A stretch of DNA of 64,000 nt from Hyphomicrobiales bacterium (GCA_900489925.1 UEHQ01000015.1:1-64000); one strand, 5' to 3'; numbered from the stretch's first letter, positions 9,245-18,097 are shown. Program-made: numbers and translations. The notes: a model not told the origin generated them from the letters alone.

Positions 9245-9859
9245 ATGGCAGGATCGCGCAGGAAGTCTCCAGGCATAACCCCGGAAATACTCCTGCGCGC
9301 CTATTCCATCGGGCTTTTCCCGATGGCTGAGTCGGCAGACGATCCGGAAATCTTCTGGGTCGAGCCCGACCTGCGCGGCGTCTTGCCGCTCGATGAATTC
9401 CATGTTTCCAAAAGTCTCGCGAAAACGGTTCGCCAAAAGCCGTTCGACATCCGCTTCAACCACGATTTCGACGCGGTGATTGCCGCTTGCGCCGCCGAGA
9501 CGACGGACCGGCCGAGCACCTGGATCAACGACACGATCAAGCGGCTCTATTCCACACTGCACCAGATGGGCCATGCCCACTCTGTCGAAGCCTGGGATGG
9601 AGACGAATTGGTGGGCGGGCTCTACGGCGTTTCGCTCGGTTCGGCCTTCTTCGGCGAAAGCATGTTCTCACGCAGGACGAATGCCTCGAAGATCTGCCTA
9701 GTTCAACTCGTGAACCGGTTGCGCGAGAAAGGCTTTACCCTCCTCGACACGCAATTCACGACAGAACATCTCAAGACCTTCGGCGCGATCGACGTTCCGA
9801 AAGACGAATACGCGCACATGCTCTCAGCCGCGATGGAATCGCGGCATCTGGAATTCTGA
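9245..9859 (+). CDS. aat: Leucyl/phenylalanyl-tRNA-protein transferase
   Basis: A 204-residue cytosolic enzyme of the N-end rule pathway that adds Leu or Phe to proteins with N-terminal Arg or Lys, marking them for ClpAP. Family motifs are [37 protein letters not shown] and [19 protein letters not shown], followed by [20 protein letters not shown] at 9242 is an alternative start. No strong ribosome site is visible, so translation may be coupled to accC, whose stop is at 9236-9238. Confidence 0.94.
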   Translation: MAGSRRKSPGITPEILLRAYSIGLFPMAESADDPEIFWVEPDLRGVLPLDEFHVSKSLAKTVRQKPFDIRFNHDFDAVIAACAAETTDRPSTWINDTIKRLYSTLHQMGHAHSVEAWDGDELVGGLYGVSLGSAFFGESMFSRRTNASKICLVQLVNRLREKGFTLLDTQFTTEHLKTFGAIDVPKDEYAHMLSAAMESRHLEF

Positions 9860-9881
9860 TTTCCGCCAGACTTTCAGGAAA

Positions 9882-10310
9882 TTACTTGGGCGCTTCTGGC
9901 GCCGGCACGTCGGAGGTTGCCTTGCAATCCTTCAGCCAGACGTCATAGATCGGATGCTCGACGGCGTTGAGGCCGGGGCTGTCGGCAAACATCCAGCCGG
10001 TGAAGATGCGGCGAATCTTGCGGTCCAGGGTGATTTCGTCGACTTCGACGAAGCCGTCGATCTTCTGAGCCTCAGCCTGATCGCGGGAATAGCATGCCTT
10101 CGGCGTTACCTGCAGCGCGCCGAACTGGACCGTCTCATTCACGTAAACATCGAAGGTGGTGATACGGCCCGTGATCTTGTCGAGGCCGGAGAAAACGGCG
10201 ACAGAGTTTTCGATGCGGGCGGCAGAGGCCGCCTGCGGCAGGAAGGACATACCAAGCGCCAGGGCCAGGCCGGCGACACGCAGCACGTCTTTCCGCATGA
10301 AAAGCTTCAT
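9882..10310 (-). CDS. DUF2155 family secreted protein
   Basis: A 142-residue protein with a cleavable signal (LRVAGLALALGMSFLPQAASA, cut near residue 31) and the DUF2155 core (AVFSGLDKITGRITTFDVYV, ACYSRDQAE, RRIFTGWMFADSPGLNAVEHPIYDVWLKDC). Two conserved cysteines may form a disulfide in the periplasm. Function is unknown. The start at 10310 is chosen for the signal peptide; the frame runs further up to 10391. It follows the NDUFA12-like gene in the same direction, a pairing that may be one unit with a 102-base gap. Confidence 0.88.
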   Translation of the reverse strand: MKLFMRKDVLRVAGLALALGMSFLPQAASAARIENSVAVFSGLDKITGRITTFDVYVNETVQFGALQVTPKACYSRDQAEAQKIDGFVEVDEITLDRKIRRIFTGWMFADSPGLNAVEHPIYDVWLKDCKATSDVPAPEAPK

Positions 10311-10412
10311 ATCTACCTGTCTCCGCCGCGAGTCAAAATCAAAGGCCGCAGTCTCTGCGGCCACCTGCGGGTAAAGGTCAATTGTGGCCAAAAGCCGAGC
10401 CGAACGGACTGC

Positions 10413-10811
10413 TCAGTTGCCTGGCGTCCATGCATCGTAGTCGCCGGTGACGCGCGGACGCTCGCCCGGAACGACGAGGGAGCCCGGCGGGCGGTAAGCC
10501 TGCGACGAACCGGTCGGGTTTGCGCGATGCGGCTTCTGCCATTCCTTGGCGACGTAGTTTTCCTGCGACGGCGGCGTGTTGGTGCGGTGATGCATCCAGC
10601 CATGCCAGCCCGGAGGAATTGCGGAGGCTTCGGCGTAACCCTTGTAGATCACCCAGCGCTTCGGCAGACCGTATGAAGACATCCCGCCTTCGTAATACAC
10701 ATTGCCCAATTCATCCTGGCCGACGCGCTTGCCGAAACGCCAGGTCGCGAAACGCGTCCCGATCGTCTGACCGTTCCACCAGGTGAAGATTTGCAGGAGG
10801 AGATTCTTCAT
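10413..10811 (-). CDS. NDUFA12 (B17.2)-type complex I accessory subunit
   Basis: A 132-residue homologue of the mitochondrial NADH:ubiquinone oxidoreductase accessory subunit NDUFA12. Family traits visible are FTWWNGQTIGTRFATWRFG, VGQDELGNVYYE, RRW-type RWVIYKGYAEASAIPPGWHGW and HRTNTPPS. In alphaproteobacteria this subunit binds complex I at the hydrophilic/membrane arm junction. It lies far from the nuo genes at 52.6-64 kb of this window. A clear AAGGAA ribosome site precedes the ATG at 10811. Confidence 0.93.
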   Translation of the reverse strand: MKNLLLQIFTWWNGQTIGTRFATWRFGKRVGQDELGNVYYEGGMSSYGLPKRWVIYKGYAEASAIPPGWHGWMHHRTNTPPSQENYVAKEWQKPHRANPTGSSQAYRPPGSLVVPGERPRVTGDYDAWTPGN

Positions 10812-10916
10812 GTCTTTTCCTTGAGCTTGCCAAAGGGGCGAGCGGGACCAGAATTCGATCCAACGCTTATGCCGTCAGGAGGCGTGATTGTCCAGTGATT
10901 CCAGAGCCACAGCTGG

Positions 10917-11384
10917 TCATTTAAGAGCCATCTTGAAGCCTAGATGTGAGGGTTTGAAGCCGAGGCGTTCATAGAAGCGGTGCGCATCCTTGCGGTTGGC
11001 ATTCGAGGTCAATTGAACGAGCCTGATGCCGCGACCTTTTGCCTCCGCGATCGCCCATTCGATCATGAATGCACCGATCCCCTGGCCGCGCATGTCGGCG
11101 CGCGTCTGGACCGCCTCGATGATCATCGCGGACGAACCGCGGCCGGTGAGCGACGTCGTGATCATCGTCTGAAAAGTGCCGACCACCTCTCCCCCACGCT
11201 CGCAGACGAACAGGGTCTGATCGGGCGATGCAGCGATGATCTCGAAAGCCCTGAGATAATCAGGAAGGGCCTCGGCAGCCACGGTGTCGCCGTGTCCACC
11301 CATGTCGTCTGCCGCAAACATCGCGATCAGGGCCGAAAGGTCGTCTTTCCGGGCTTCCCGGACGGTGGTCTGAATGGTCGTCAT
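10917..11384 (-). CDS. GNAT family N-acetyltransferase
   Basis: A 155-residue acetyl-CoA-dependent acetyltransferase. The acetyl-CoA loop is RADMRGQGIGAFMIEWAIA (motif RGxGIG, about residues 99-104), followed by VQLTSNANRKDAHRFYERLGF, the usual GNAT motif B. It lies ten bases after the GNAT gene 11395-11898 and after gatB, all on the minus strand, so the three may be cotranscribed. The substrate is unknown. Confidence 0.85.
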   Translation of the reverse strand: MTTIQTTVREARKDDLSALIAMFAADDMGGHGDTVAAEALPDYLRAFEIIAASPDQTLFVCERGGEVVGTFQTMITTSLTGRGSSAMIIEAVQTRADMRGQGIGAFMIEWAIAEAKGRGIRLVQLTSNANRKDAHRFYERLGFKPSHLGFKMALK

Positions 11385-11394
11385 AGGGGCGCCA

Positions 11395-11898
11395 TCAATG
11401 GGCTTCGAGCGGCTTTTCCAGAATCAATGTCGCGATTCCGGATTGGCCGGGGCCATTGTTTTCGTTGCGACCGGCATCGACAAATCCGTGCGCCCGATAG
11501 AATGCGATTGCCGTGTCGTTCCTCGGCTCGACTTCCAAACGCATGATCTCAGCGTCCGGAAAGCAGGTCTCAAGCTCCGCGAAAATCTCGCGGCCGATAC
11601 CCTGCCGATGAAGAGCCGGCTGAACATACAGCAAATGCAGCATGACCGTCTTCGTCATCTCGTCCGACATCGCGGCATAGCCGACACCGCCGATATGCTT
11701 TCCGTTGTCGGCGACGAGAAACTCGGCGTTCTTCTTCACCAGCCGCGCCTGCAGCGCCGCCGGCGAGAAAAGGTGGGCGATAAGCTCGCTCACCTTCGCT
11801 TCGCCGTAGAACCCCGCATAAGCCGAACGAAACGCTTCAACCAACAGAACGCGAACCTTGTCGAGATCACGTTCGCTGGCGGTGCGCACGAAGTACAC
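11395..11898 (-). CDS. GNAT family N-acetyltransferase
   Basis: A 167-residue acetyltransferase starting MYFVRTASERDLDKVRVLL. The acetyl-CoA loop reads LHRQGIGREIFAELE, and the C-terminal part RLEVEPRNDTAIAFYRAHGF is the standard GNAT end. It starts five bases after the gatB stop at 11904, which suggests translational coupling with gatB. The target is unknown; rimI-like protein acetylation is possible but not supported. Confidence 0.85.
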   Translation of the reverse strand: MYFVRTASERDLDKVRVLLVEAFRSAYAGFYGEAKVSELIAHLFSPAALQARLVKKNAEFLVADNGKHIGGVGYAAMSDEMTKTVMLHLLYVQPALHRQGIGREIFAELETCFPDAEIMRLEVEPRNDTAIAFYRAHGFVDAGRNENNGPGQSGIATLILEKPLEAH

Positions 11899-11903
11899 GG
11901 GCC

Positions 11904-13406
11904 TTACTCCTCGATGCCGAGCTTCGCCTTGACGAGCGCCTGAACGGCCTGCGGGTTGGCTTTGCCGCCGGTCGACTTCATCACCTGGCCGACGAACCAG
12001 CCGGCGAGAGCAGGCTTCGCCTGAACCTTGGCGACCTGATCGGGATTGGCGGCGATGATCTCATCGACAGCCGCCTCGATGGCGCCGGTATCCGTGACCT
12101 GCTTCATGCCGCGGGATTCGACGATCTCCGCCGGATCGCCGCCTTCGGCGAGCACGATTTCGAAGACATCCTTGGCGATCTTGCCGGAGATGGTTTCGGC
12201 CTTGATGAGATCGATGATCCCGCCGAGCTGGGCCGGAGAAACCGGGGTCGTCTCGATATCCTTGCCGATCCTGTTCAGCGCGCCCAGCAGGTCGTTGATG
12301 ACCCAGTTGGCGGCCATCTTGCCATCGCGTCCTTCCGCCACGGCCTCGAAGTAGTCGGCGATCGCCTTTTCGGAGACGAGCACCGATGCGTCGTAGACCG
12401 ACAGGCCGAGCTCGCGCACGAAGCGCTCCTTCTTGTCGTCAGGCAGTTCCGGCAGATCGGCTGCCAGAGCCTTGACGAAGGCGTCGTCGAATTCGAGCGG
12501 CAGCAGGTCCGGATCGGGGAAGTAACGATAATCGTGCGCATCTTCCTTCGAACGCATGGAACGCGTCTCGCCCTTATTGGGGTCGAAGAGACGGGTTTCC
12601 TGATCGATCGTGCCGCCTTCCTCCAGAATGCCAATCTGGCGACGGGCTTCGTATTCGATCGCCTGGCCGATGAACCGGATCGAGTTGACGTTCTTGATTT
12701 CGCAGCGCGTGCCGAAGCCTTCGCCCGGGCGGCGCACGGACACGTTGACGTCGGCACGCATGGATCCTTCGTCCATGTTGCCGTCGCAGGTGCCGAGGTA
12801 GCGCACGATGGAGCGCAGCTTGGTCATGTAGGCCTTCGCCTCGTCCGACGAGCGCATGTCAGGCTTGGAGACGATTTCCATCAGGGCGACGCCCGAACGG
12901 TTCAGGTCGACATAGGACATAGTGGCGTGCTGGTCGTGCAGCGACTTGCCGGCGTCCTGTTCCAGGTGCAGGCGCTCGATGCCGATCTCGATATCCTCGA
13001 ACTGGCCCTGACGGTCCGGTCCGAGCGAGATCACGATCTTGCCTTCGCCGACGATCGGATCCTTGAACTGCGAGATCTGATAGCCCTGCGGCAGGTCGGG
13101 ATAGAAGTAGTTCTTGCGGTCGAAGATCGAGCGGTTGTTGATCTGCGCCTTCAGCCCGAGGCCGGTACGAACTGCCTGGCGAACGCACTCCTCGTTGATG
13201 ACAGGCAGCATGCCGGGCATGGCGGCATCGACGAGCGACACGTTGGAATTCTGCGGCTTGCCGAATTCGGTCGACGCGCCTGAGAACAGCTTCGAATTGG
13301 ACAGCACCTGCGCATGGACTTCCATGCCGATGATGACTTCCCAATCGCCAGTGGCGCCGGGAATGAAGCGTTTCGGATCAGGCGTGCGAACGTCGACAAG
13401 GGTCAT
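11904..13406 (-). CDS. gatB: Asp-tRNA(Asn)/Glu-tRNA(Gln) amidotransferase subunit B
   Basis: A 500-residue subunit of GatCAB. It binds misacylated Glu-tRNA(Gln) or Asp-tRNA(Asn), phosphorylates the side chain and amidates it with ammonia from GatA. The N-terminal GatB/E cradle begins [22 protein letters not shown]. The motifs [23 protein letters not shown] and [11 protein letters not shown] follow, with the C-terminal YqeY-like tail ([19 protein letters not shown]). It is separated from gatA and gatC by about 1.9 kb, and the genes between include some on the other strand, so it is not in a gatCAB operon. Confidence 0.97.
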   Translation of the reverse strand: MTLVDVRTPDPKRFIPGATGDWEVIIGMEVHAQVLSNSKLFSGASTEFGKPQNSNVSLVDAAMPGMLPVINEECVRQAVRTGLGLKAQINNRSIFDRKNYFYPDLPQGYQISQFKDPIVGEGKIVISLGPDRQGQFEDIEIGIERLHLEQDAGKSLHDQHATMSYVDLNRSGVALMEIVSKPDMRSSDEAKAYMTKLRSIVRYLGTCDGNMDEGSMRADVNVSVRRPGEGFGTRCEIKNVNSIRFIGQAIEYEARRQIGILEEGGTIDQETRLFDPNKGETRSMRSKEDAHDYRYFPDPDLLPLEFDDAFVKALAADLPELPDDKKERFVRELGLSVYDASVLVSEKAIADYFEAVAEGRDGKMAANWVINDLLGALNRIGKDIETTPVSPAQLGGIIDLIKAETISGKIAKDVFEIVLAEGGDPAEIVESRGMKQVTDTGAIEAAVDEIIAANPDQVAKVQAKPALAGWFVGQVMKSTGGKANPQAVQALVKAKLGIEE

Positions 13407-13554
13407 GAGATGCTCTTTTTAAAGCTGTTCTTTTCAAGTGGTGAGGTAAAGGAAATGGCTTTCAGGTGCAAGGCTTTCGGCACGTTGCGCGTGCCTGCAT
13501 CGCGGCTGCAGCGGATTTTTTGGTTGTTAACCGCAAGCCCGATACAGTCTGCCA

Positions 13555-13860
13555 ATGCCATCCCCCGAGATCATAAAATTAATCGCAGTGTTTGCGGCCT
13601 GGAATGCCTTTGTGTTCGCAGCCTACTTCGTAGACAAACAGGCAGCGCGTCGCGACCAGCGGCGGATCAGCGAAAAGACGCTGCTGACACTCGCATTGCT
13701 TGCCGGCACACCCGGCGCGATCACGGCGCAACAGCTGCTGCGTCACAAGACGCGCAAGGAGCCATTCCGGTCGCTTCTGATGGCCATTGCGATGCTTCAC
13801 CTCCTGATCGTCCTTGCGATCATTTCGGGCGTCGCCGGCAGGATGCTTGGCCTGTTCTAG
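13555..13860 (+). CDS. DUF1294 family membrane protein
   Basis: A 101-residue protein with three hydrophobic stretches (about 6-25, 39-56, 76-97). The DUF1294 core reads AAYFVDKQAARRDQRRISEKTLL, then LLAGTPGAITAQQLLRHKTRK. Function is unknown; in other bacteria the domain is found alone or fused to a cold-shock domain. Its stop codon (TAG 13858-13860) overlaps the stop of the convergent GNAT gene within the palindrome CTAG at 13857-13860. Confidence 0.85.
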   Translation: MPSPEIIKLIAVFAAWNAFVFAAYFVDKQAARRDQRRISEKTLLTLALLAGTPGAITAQQLLRHKTRKEPFRSLLMAIAMLHLLIVLAIISGVAGRMLGLF

Positions 13861-14363
13861 AAGCCGCCATAGGCGCCGTCCCCTTCCGTTGTGAGCGATT
13901 TCGATAGGCCGACGGATGGCACATCGCGGTCCAGCTTCGGATTATAGGCAATGGAAAGCCAGTGAATGACGTAGTCATGCTTCTTGAAAAAGCCGATCGC
14001 CTCGGCGTTTTCGGCGTGCGTCTGCATCATGACCTTGTCCAGCCCCTGCTCCGCGACCTCCTTCTCTACCGAAGCGAGAAGTGCCGAGCCTAGGCCATGG
14101 CCGGTGAAGGAAGGATCGATCCAGAAGTCGGAAATGGTCTCGTCCAGGTCCTCGCGGGCGGCCCAGCCCGCAACGTGGCCGTTCCACTCGACGACGGTGA
14201 TCGTCAGCCAACGGGTCTGCGCAAAATTCAGAAAAGCGTTGCGTGCAGCAGACGCCATCGCATCCGCTTCGCCGATGGGCGCCATTACCTTCTGCCAAGC
14301 TCGCAGCCCAATCTCGCTTAGAAGCTCTGCTTCTCCTTCATGGGCATTGCGAATATGGATCAA
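13857..14363 (-). CDS. GNAT family N-acetyltransferase, TTG start
   Basis: A 168-residue acetyltransferase. The acetyl-CoA loop is PSFTGHGLGSALLASVEKEV, with the C-terminal MMQTHAENAEAIGFFKKHDY. The start is a TTG at 14363 (reading MIHIRNAHEGEAELL), because GGAGG stands exactly five bases before it; the frame is open to an ATG at 14429 with no ribosome site. It lies divergently next to the YjhX/TopAI-type gene at 14658. In E. coli the antitoxin YjhQ, partner of TopAI (YjhX), is also an acetyltransferase, so a functional link is possible but the gene order differs. Confidence 0.8.
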   Translation of the reverse strand: MIHIRNAHEGEAELLSEIGLRAWQKVMAPIGEADAMASAARNAFLNFAQTRWLTITVVEWNGHVAGWAAREDLDETISDFWIDPSFTGHGLGSALLASVEKEVAEQGLDKVMMQTHAENAEAIGFFKKHDYVIHWLSIAYNPKLDRDVPSVGLSKSLTTEGDGAYGGF

Positions 14364-14470
14364 GCAAACCTCCGCGCTGGCGACAAAAAGTAAAACACCG
14401 AATCGGGCCTTTTCAAAGCCTTGCATCACCTAGAGCTGATCTTATCCTCTACAGCACCGCGGACGGAACG

Positions 14471-14499
14471 CTTGACGCGGAAAAAACGGCCGACTATCA
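14471..14499 (+). promoter_or_regulatory. Housekeeping-type promoter before the yjhX-like leader
   Basis: CTTGAC at 14471-14476 is followed by a 17-base spacer and CTATCA at 14494-14499, five of six bases of the rhizobial -10 consensus CTATAT. The predicted start of transcription is near 14506, about 150 bases before the ATG of the yjhX-like gene. Confidence 0.65.
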
Positions 14500-14506
14500 A
14501 ATCCCC

Positions 14507-14657
14507 ATGTTGAGCTCGTCATCAGAGACCCGGTAAAGGCCCTGCCCGCAAGTTTTCTTGCGCGCACGGGCCCGAAAAAACGAAGCCCTGACGTCCGCCC
14601 AGGACGCCAGATCGTTTTTGTGCGCCGTCTCAGGCGCAAGACCGGATCAACATTTCC
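14507..14657 (+). promoter_or_regulatory. Structured leader of the yjhX-like gene, or a short independent sRNA
   Basis: The region starts with a nine-codon frame ATG TTG AGC TCG ... CGG TAA (14507-14536, peptide MLSSSSETR) placed at the predicted transcription start, so it could be leaderless. Three hairpins follow: 14544-14571 (core CGCAAG/CTTGCG around TTTT), 14576-14619, and 14621-14638 (TGCGCC/GGCGCA). The middle one pairs AAAAACGA with TCGTTTTT and CTGACGTCC with GGACGCCAG around a five-base loop. It ends in five T, so it looks like an intrinsic terminator 38 bases before the toxin ATG. Either this is an attenuated mRNA leader or an sRNA of about 115 bases ending at 14619. Confidence 0.5.
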
Positions 14658-14915
14658 ATGGACATTTCACGCACGGAGCAGCGCATCCTGCACCTGTTGG
14701 CCCAAGGTGGCCGCATCGAAATCAAACGCGACGACAGAAGAAAGCTCGAGACCGTCAGTTGCTTCACCCGCGACGGCTGGATCTATCCGGGTTTCGACAT
14801 CGACCTCTTCCGCAAGCTGAAGCGGCTGAAGGCGATCAGATCGCAGACGGGCCAACCCTACCGTATCACCGAGCGGGGACTAAGGCTCGTCAGAGCGCAA
14901 CTCGACAACCGATGA
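14658..14915 (+). CDS. YjhX/TopAI family (UPF0386) putative topoisomerase-inhibitor toxin
   Basis: An 85-residue protein of the YjhX family. It starts MDISRTEQRILHLLAQGGRI, has the central CFTRDGWIYPG and FRKLKRLKAIRS, and ends with the family signature GQPYRITERGLRLVRAQLDNR. E. coli YjhX is TopAI, which inhibits DNA topoisomerase I and is paired with the antitoxin YjhQ. A chromosomal topA gene lies 12 kb away at 26893. No antitoxin gene follows; a divergent GNAT lies upstream. No strong ribosome site is seen before 14658. Rhizobial relatives are widespread and might have a regulatory rather than toxic role. Confidence 0.85.
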   Translation: MDISRTEQRILHLLAQGGRIEIKRDDRRKLETVSCFTRDGWIYPGFDIDLFRKLKRLKAIRSQTGQPYRITERGLRLVRAQLDNR

Positions 14916-14920
14916 ACAGG

Positions 14921-14945
14921 AAACGGCGCCTCAAGGGCGCCGTTT
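14921..14945. terminator. Strong terminator after the yjhX-like gene
   Basis: Arms 14921-14930 (AAACGGCGCC) and 14936-14945 (GGCGCCGTTT) pair perfectly around a five-base loop, with T continuing to 14946. It starts six bases after the TGA of the yjhX-like gene. The opposite strand also has an A/T flank, so it may end the convergent gene at 14946 too. Confidence 0.85.
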
Positions 14946-15212
14946 TCATTTCAGCAATGCCGGGCGCATGGCAGCCCATTCGGCGGAGAAAGAGCCGGCG
15001 GCAACCGACTTGCCCGCCTGCCGATACCAATAACCGGCATTCCACTCGTCACCTTCGATGCGGTGACAGAGCGCGTGGCCCCAATCGAACGGCTGTTCGC
15101 CTTCGTGCGCCTGGCAGATGTCGTGCACGGCCTTCCACTCGGCTCCCATCGCAAAATCCGCTGCGGCCAGACGGTCGAAAGCCTCAACAAGCGCTGCAAT
15201 CTGCGATGCCAT
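14946..15212 (-). CDS. Small hypothetical protein
   Basis: An 88-residue soluble protein rich in Trp, His and Cys: AEWKAVHDICQAHEGEQPFDWGHALCHRIEGDEWNAGYWYRQAG. The regular spacing suggests a folded domain, possibly metal binding through His and Cys, but I do not recognise the family. GGAG lies nine bases before the ATG at 15212; ATGs at 15218 and 15236 are alternatives. Its last codons border the terminator at 14921-14945. It is downstream of gatA on the same strand with a gap of 112 bases. Confidence 0.7.
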   Translation of the reverse strand: MASQIAALVEAFDRLAAADFAMGAEWKAVHDICQAHEGEQPFDWGHALCHRIEGDEWNAGYWYRQAGKSVAAGSFSAEWAAMRPALLK

Positions 15213-15324
15213 GGTCATCTTCTCCACGTCGCGCATCCAAATGCGTCAGATTTCCAATCCGCAAAACCGACTTCGCCGACCATGATATGGTCGGCGAAGG
15301 TCATGTCTCTGTCTTTCGGCTCGC

Positions 15325-16806
15325 TTACCACCACTTGGCGGGGGTGAAGCGGCCGGCGGCCTGTTCGATCACATGCGCCGTCTTGAAGAGGGTCTCTTCC
15401 TCGAACGGCTTGCCGATCAGCTGCAGACCAAGCGGCAGACCCTTGTGGTCGAGGCCGGCGGGAACGGCGATGCCCGGCAGGCCGGCCATGTTGACCGTGA
15501 CCGTGAAGATGTCGTTCAGATACATCTTGACCGGATCGGATGCGAGATCCTCGTCGGCGATGCCGAAGGCGGACGACGGGGTCGCAGGCGTCAAGATAGC
15601 GTCGACGCCGGCATGGAAAGCCAGATCGAAGTCGCGCTTGATCAGCGTGCGGACCTTCTGCGCCTGAATGTAATAGGCGTCGTAGTAACCGGCCGACAGG
15701 ACGTAGGTGCCGATCATAATGCGGCGCTTGACCTCCTTGCCGAAACCGGCGGCACGGGTCTTCTCGTACATGTCGGCAATGTCCTTGCCGTCGACGCGCA
15801 GACCGTAGCGCACGCCATCGTAGCGGGCGAGGTTCGAAGAGGCCTCGGCGGGAGCGACGATGTAGTAGGCCGGCAGCGCATACTTCGTGTGCGGCAGCGA
15901 GATGTTGACGATCTCGGCCCCGGCGCCCTTCAGCCAGGCGATACCCTGCTGCCAGAGCGTTTCGATCTCTTCCGGCATGCCATCGACGCGATATTCGTTC
16001 GGGATACCGATCTTCATGCCCTTCAGCGACTGGCCGAGGGCAGCTTCATAGTTCGGAACCGGCAGATCGACGGAGGTCGTATCCTTGGCATCGACCGACG
16101 CCATCGACCGCAGCAGGATGGCAGCGTCGCGTACGTCGCGGGCGATCGGGCCGGCCTGATCGAGCGAGGATGCGAAGGCAACGGTACCCCAGCGAGAGCA
16201 GCGGCCATAGGTCGGCTTGATACCGACGGTGCCTGTAAAGGCAGCCGGCTGGCGGATCGAGCCGCCGGTGTCAGTCGCGGTTGCGCCGGCGCAAAGATGT
16301 GCCGCCACGGCAGCGGCCGAGCCACCCGAGGAACCGCCGGGAACGAGCTGCTGGTTGGAGCCGGCTGCACGCCACGGGTTGATGACCGCGCCGTAATGCG
16401 AGGTTTCGTTGGACGAGCCCATGGCGAACTCGTCCATGTTCAGCTTGCCGAGCATGACGGCGCCGTCGTCCCAGAGGTTCTGCGTGACGGTCGATTCGTA
16501 ATGCGGCTTGAAGCCATCGAGGATGTGGCTGCAAGCCTGGGTGTGAATGCCTTCGGTGGCGAAAAGGTCCTTGATGCCGAGCGGGATGCCTTCAAGCTCA
16601 CCGCCCTTGCCGCCGGCAAGACGGGCGTCGGAGGCTTCGGCCATCTGGAGCGCCTTTTCGGGCGTCACCTTGATATAGGCGTTGAGCTTGTCGTTGGCCG
16701 CCTCGATCGCCGAGATATAGGCCTCGGTCAGTTCGGTCGCTTTGATCTCCTTGGCGCGCAGCTTGGTGCGGGCTTCGGCAATGGTCAGGCTGGTGAGTTC
16801 GCTCAT
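15325..16806 (-). CDS. gatA: Asp-tRNA(Asn)/Glu-tRNA(Gln) amidotransferase subunit A
   Basis: A 493-residue amidase-signature enzyme that hydrolyses glutamine to supply ammonia to GatB. The Ser-cisSer-Lys triad is visible as Lys in [12 protein letters not shown] and the serines in [17 protein letters not shown] and [11 protein letters not shown]. The start at 16806 ([16 protein letters not shown]) fits the family; an in-frame ATG at 16836 is less likely. gatC ends 56 bases upstream on the same strand, giving a gatC-gatA pair. Confidence 0.97.
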   Translation of the reverse strand: MSELTSLTIAEARTKLRAKEIKATELTEAYISAIEAANDKLNAYIKVTPEKALQMAEASDARLAGGKGGELEGIPLGIKDLFATEGIHTQACSHILDGFKPHYESTVTQNLWDDGAVMLGKLNMDEFAMGSSNETSHYGAVINPWRAAGSNQQLVPGGSSGGSAAAVAAHLCAGATATDTGGSIRQPAAFTGTVGIKPTYGRCSRWGTVAFASSLDQAGPIARDVRDAAILLRSMASVDAKDTTSVDLPVPNYEAALGQSLKGMKIGIPNEYRVDGMPEEIETLWQQGIAWLKGAGAEIVNISLPHTKYALPAYYIVAPAEASSNLARYDGVRYGLRVDGKDIADMYEKTRAAGFGKEVKRRIMIGTYVLSAGYYDAYYIQAQKVRTLIKRDFDLAFHAGVDAILTPATPSSAFGIADEDLASDPVKMYLNDIFTVTVNMAGLPGIAVPAGLDHKGLPLGLQLIGKPFEEETLFKTAHVIEQAAGRFTPAKWW

Positions 16807-16862
16807 GATGTTTCGCTTCAAAATCTGGAATGGCAATGGTGTCGGAACGAGGCGGAAAAGCC

Positions 16863-17150
16863 CTATTCGACGACTTTGGGTACCAGGAAGAAATTCTGAT
16901 CGGTGACCGGCGCGTTCGACACGATGTCCGCCGCCTTGTTGCCGTCCGTAACGTCGTCGGTGCGCTTCTTCATTGCCATCGGCGTGACGGAGGTCATTGC
17001 CTCGACACCCTCGACGTTGACTTCGGACAGTTGCTCGACGAACCCAAGGATACCATTCAACTCGCCGACCATGCGGTTTGCCTCATCCTCGGAGACGGCA
17101 ATACGGGCAAGGCGCGCTACGCGCTTAACGGTGGCAAGGTCGACGGACAT
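16863..17150 (-). CDS. gatC: Asp-tRNA(Asn)/Glu-tRNA(Gln) amidotransferase subunit C
   Basis: A 95-residue small subunit that stabilises GatA and holds the GatA-GatB complex. Typical features are [42 protein letters not shown] and the conserved end [10 protein letters not shown]. It leads the gatC-gatA pair on the minus strand. Organisms with GatCAB usually lack GlnRS or AsnRS; that cannot be checked in this window. Confidence 0.96.
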   Translation of the reverse strand: MSVDLATVKRVARLARIAVSEDEANRMVGELNGILGFVEQLSEVNVEGVEAMTSVTPMAMKKRTDDVTDGNKAADIVSNAPVTDQNFFLVPKVVE

Positions 17151-17273
17151 GGCATTCTCCGGATGGGATTTTTCCTATCGCTATAAAGGCCATGTCCGCC
17201 GCGCGCAACGGGCTGCATTTTCGATTGCGCAGAATTCCTGCCCTCAAACCGAAGCGATTTGAGGGCGCAGGCA

Positions 17274-17978
17274 TCAGAACGAAAGGCTCTCCGCCGGCTT
17301 GATCGCCTTTACACCGGTCTTTGAGCCTTCCATGCCGGCGACGAACTTCTCCGGCGTCTGGTCGATGATCGGGAAAGTGCCGTAGTGGCAGGGGATCGCC
17401 GTCTTGAAGTTGAAGTAACGCTGGCAGGCGAGTGCGGCGACGGCGCCGCCCATGGTAAAGCGATCGCCAACCGGGACGAGACCGATATCAGGCTGGTGCA
17501 GTTCGTTGATCAGCGCCATGTCCGAAAAGATATCCGTATCGCCCATGGCAAAGATCGATGCCTCGTCGTCGAAATGCAGCATCAGGCCGTTGGCGTTGCC
17601 GAGCGCGTGGGAAACCCCGTCCTCGGTGATCTGCGCAGAGGAGTGCAGCGCATTGGTGAAGGTCGCGGAGAAACCGCCAAGCGAGATCGTGCCACCGGTA
17701 TTGCCCATCTCGATCTTCGACAGGCCCTTGGAGCCCAGCCATGCAGCAAGGTCGGCGTTGGCGAGAACGACCGCACCGGTCTCCTTGGCAAGTGCTACCG
17801 TGTCGCCGACATGGTCACCATGACCGTGGGTCAGCAGAATGTGGGTTACGCCCGATGTCACGTCCTTCAGGTCCTGGCCGGCGAAGGAAGCGTTGTGCGT
17901 GAGGAACGGGTCGAGGAGGATTTTCGCCTTTCCGGTCTCGATTCGGAAAGCGGAATGACCAAGCCAAGTGATCTTCAT
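17274..17978 (-). CDS. UPF0173 metal-dependent hydrolase (metallo-beta-lactamase fold)
   Basis: A 234-residue protein of the UPF0173 family starting [20 protein letters not shown]. The metal motif is [13 protein letters not shown] (HxHxDH), with a further [12 protein letters not shown] and [10 protein letters not shown] carrying later ligands. The substrate is unknown. A nine-bp inverted repeat (GCCCTCAAA 17240-17248 with TTTGAGGGC 17258-17266) lies just beyond its stop; it lacks a T tract but may end the transcript. Confidence 0.9.
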   Translation of the reverse strand: MKITWLGHSAFRIETGKAKILLDPFLTHNASFAGQDLKDVTSGVTHILLTHGHGDHVGDTVALAKETGAVVLANADLAAWLGSKGLSKIEMGNTGGTISLGGFSATFTNALHSSAQITEDGVSHALGNANGLMLHFDDEASIFAMGDTDIFSDMALINELHQPDIGLVPVGDRFTMGGAVAALACQRYFNFKTAIPCHYGTFPIIDQTPEKFVAGMEGSKTGVKAIKPAESLSF

Positions 17979-18097
17979 GAAATTTCTCCTTTTATTATGT
18001 GATGCAAAAGCCTGCTTCGATCGTTATGGACATAACCGATGCAGCCACAAAGAAAAGCGGCGGCAACTTCAATTTCTTTTGACGGGATGAAACGACG

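Noticed and set aside
7811..9580. 589-codon open frame on the minus strand
   Set aside because: It lies opposite accC and aat, which have full family motifs. The composition (Arg, Asp, His-rich, no motif) is that of a shadow frame in GC-rich DNA.
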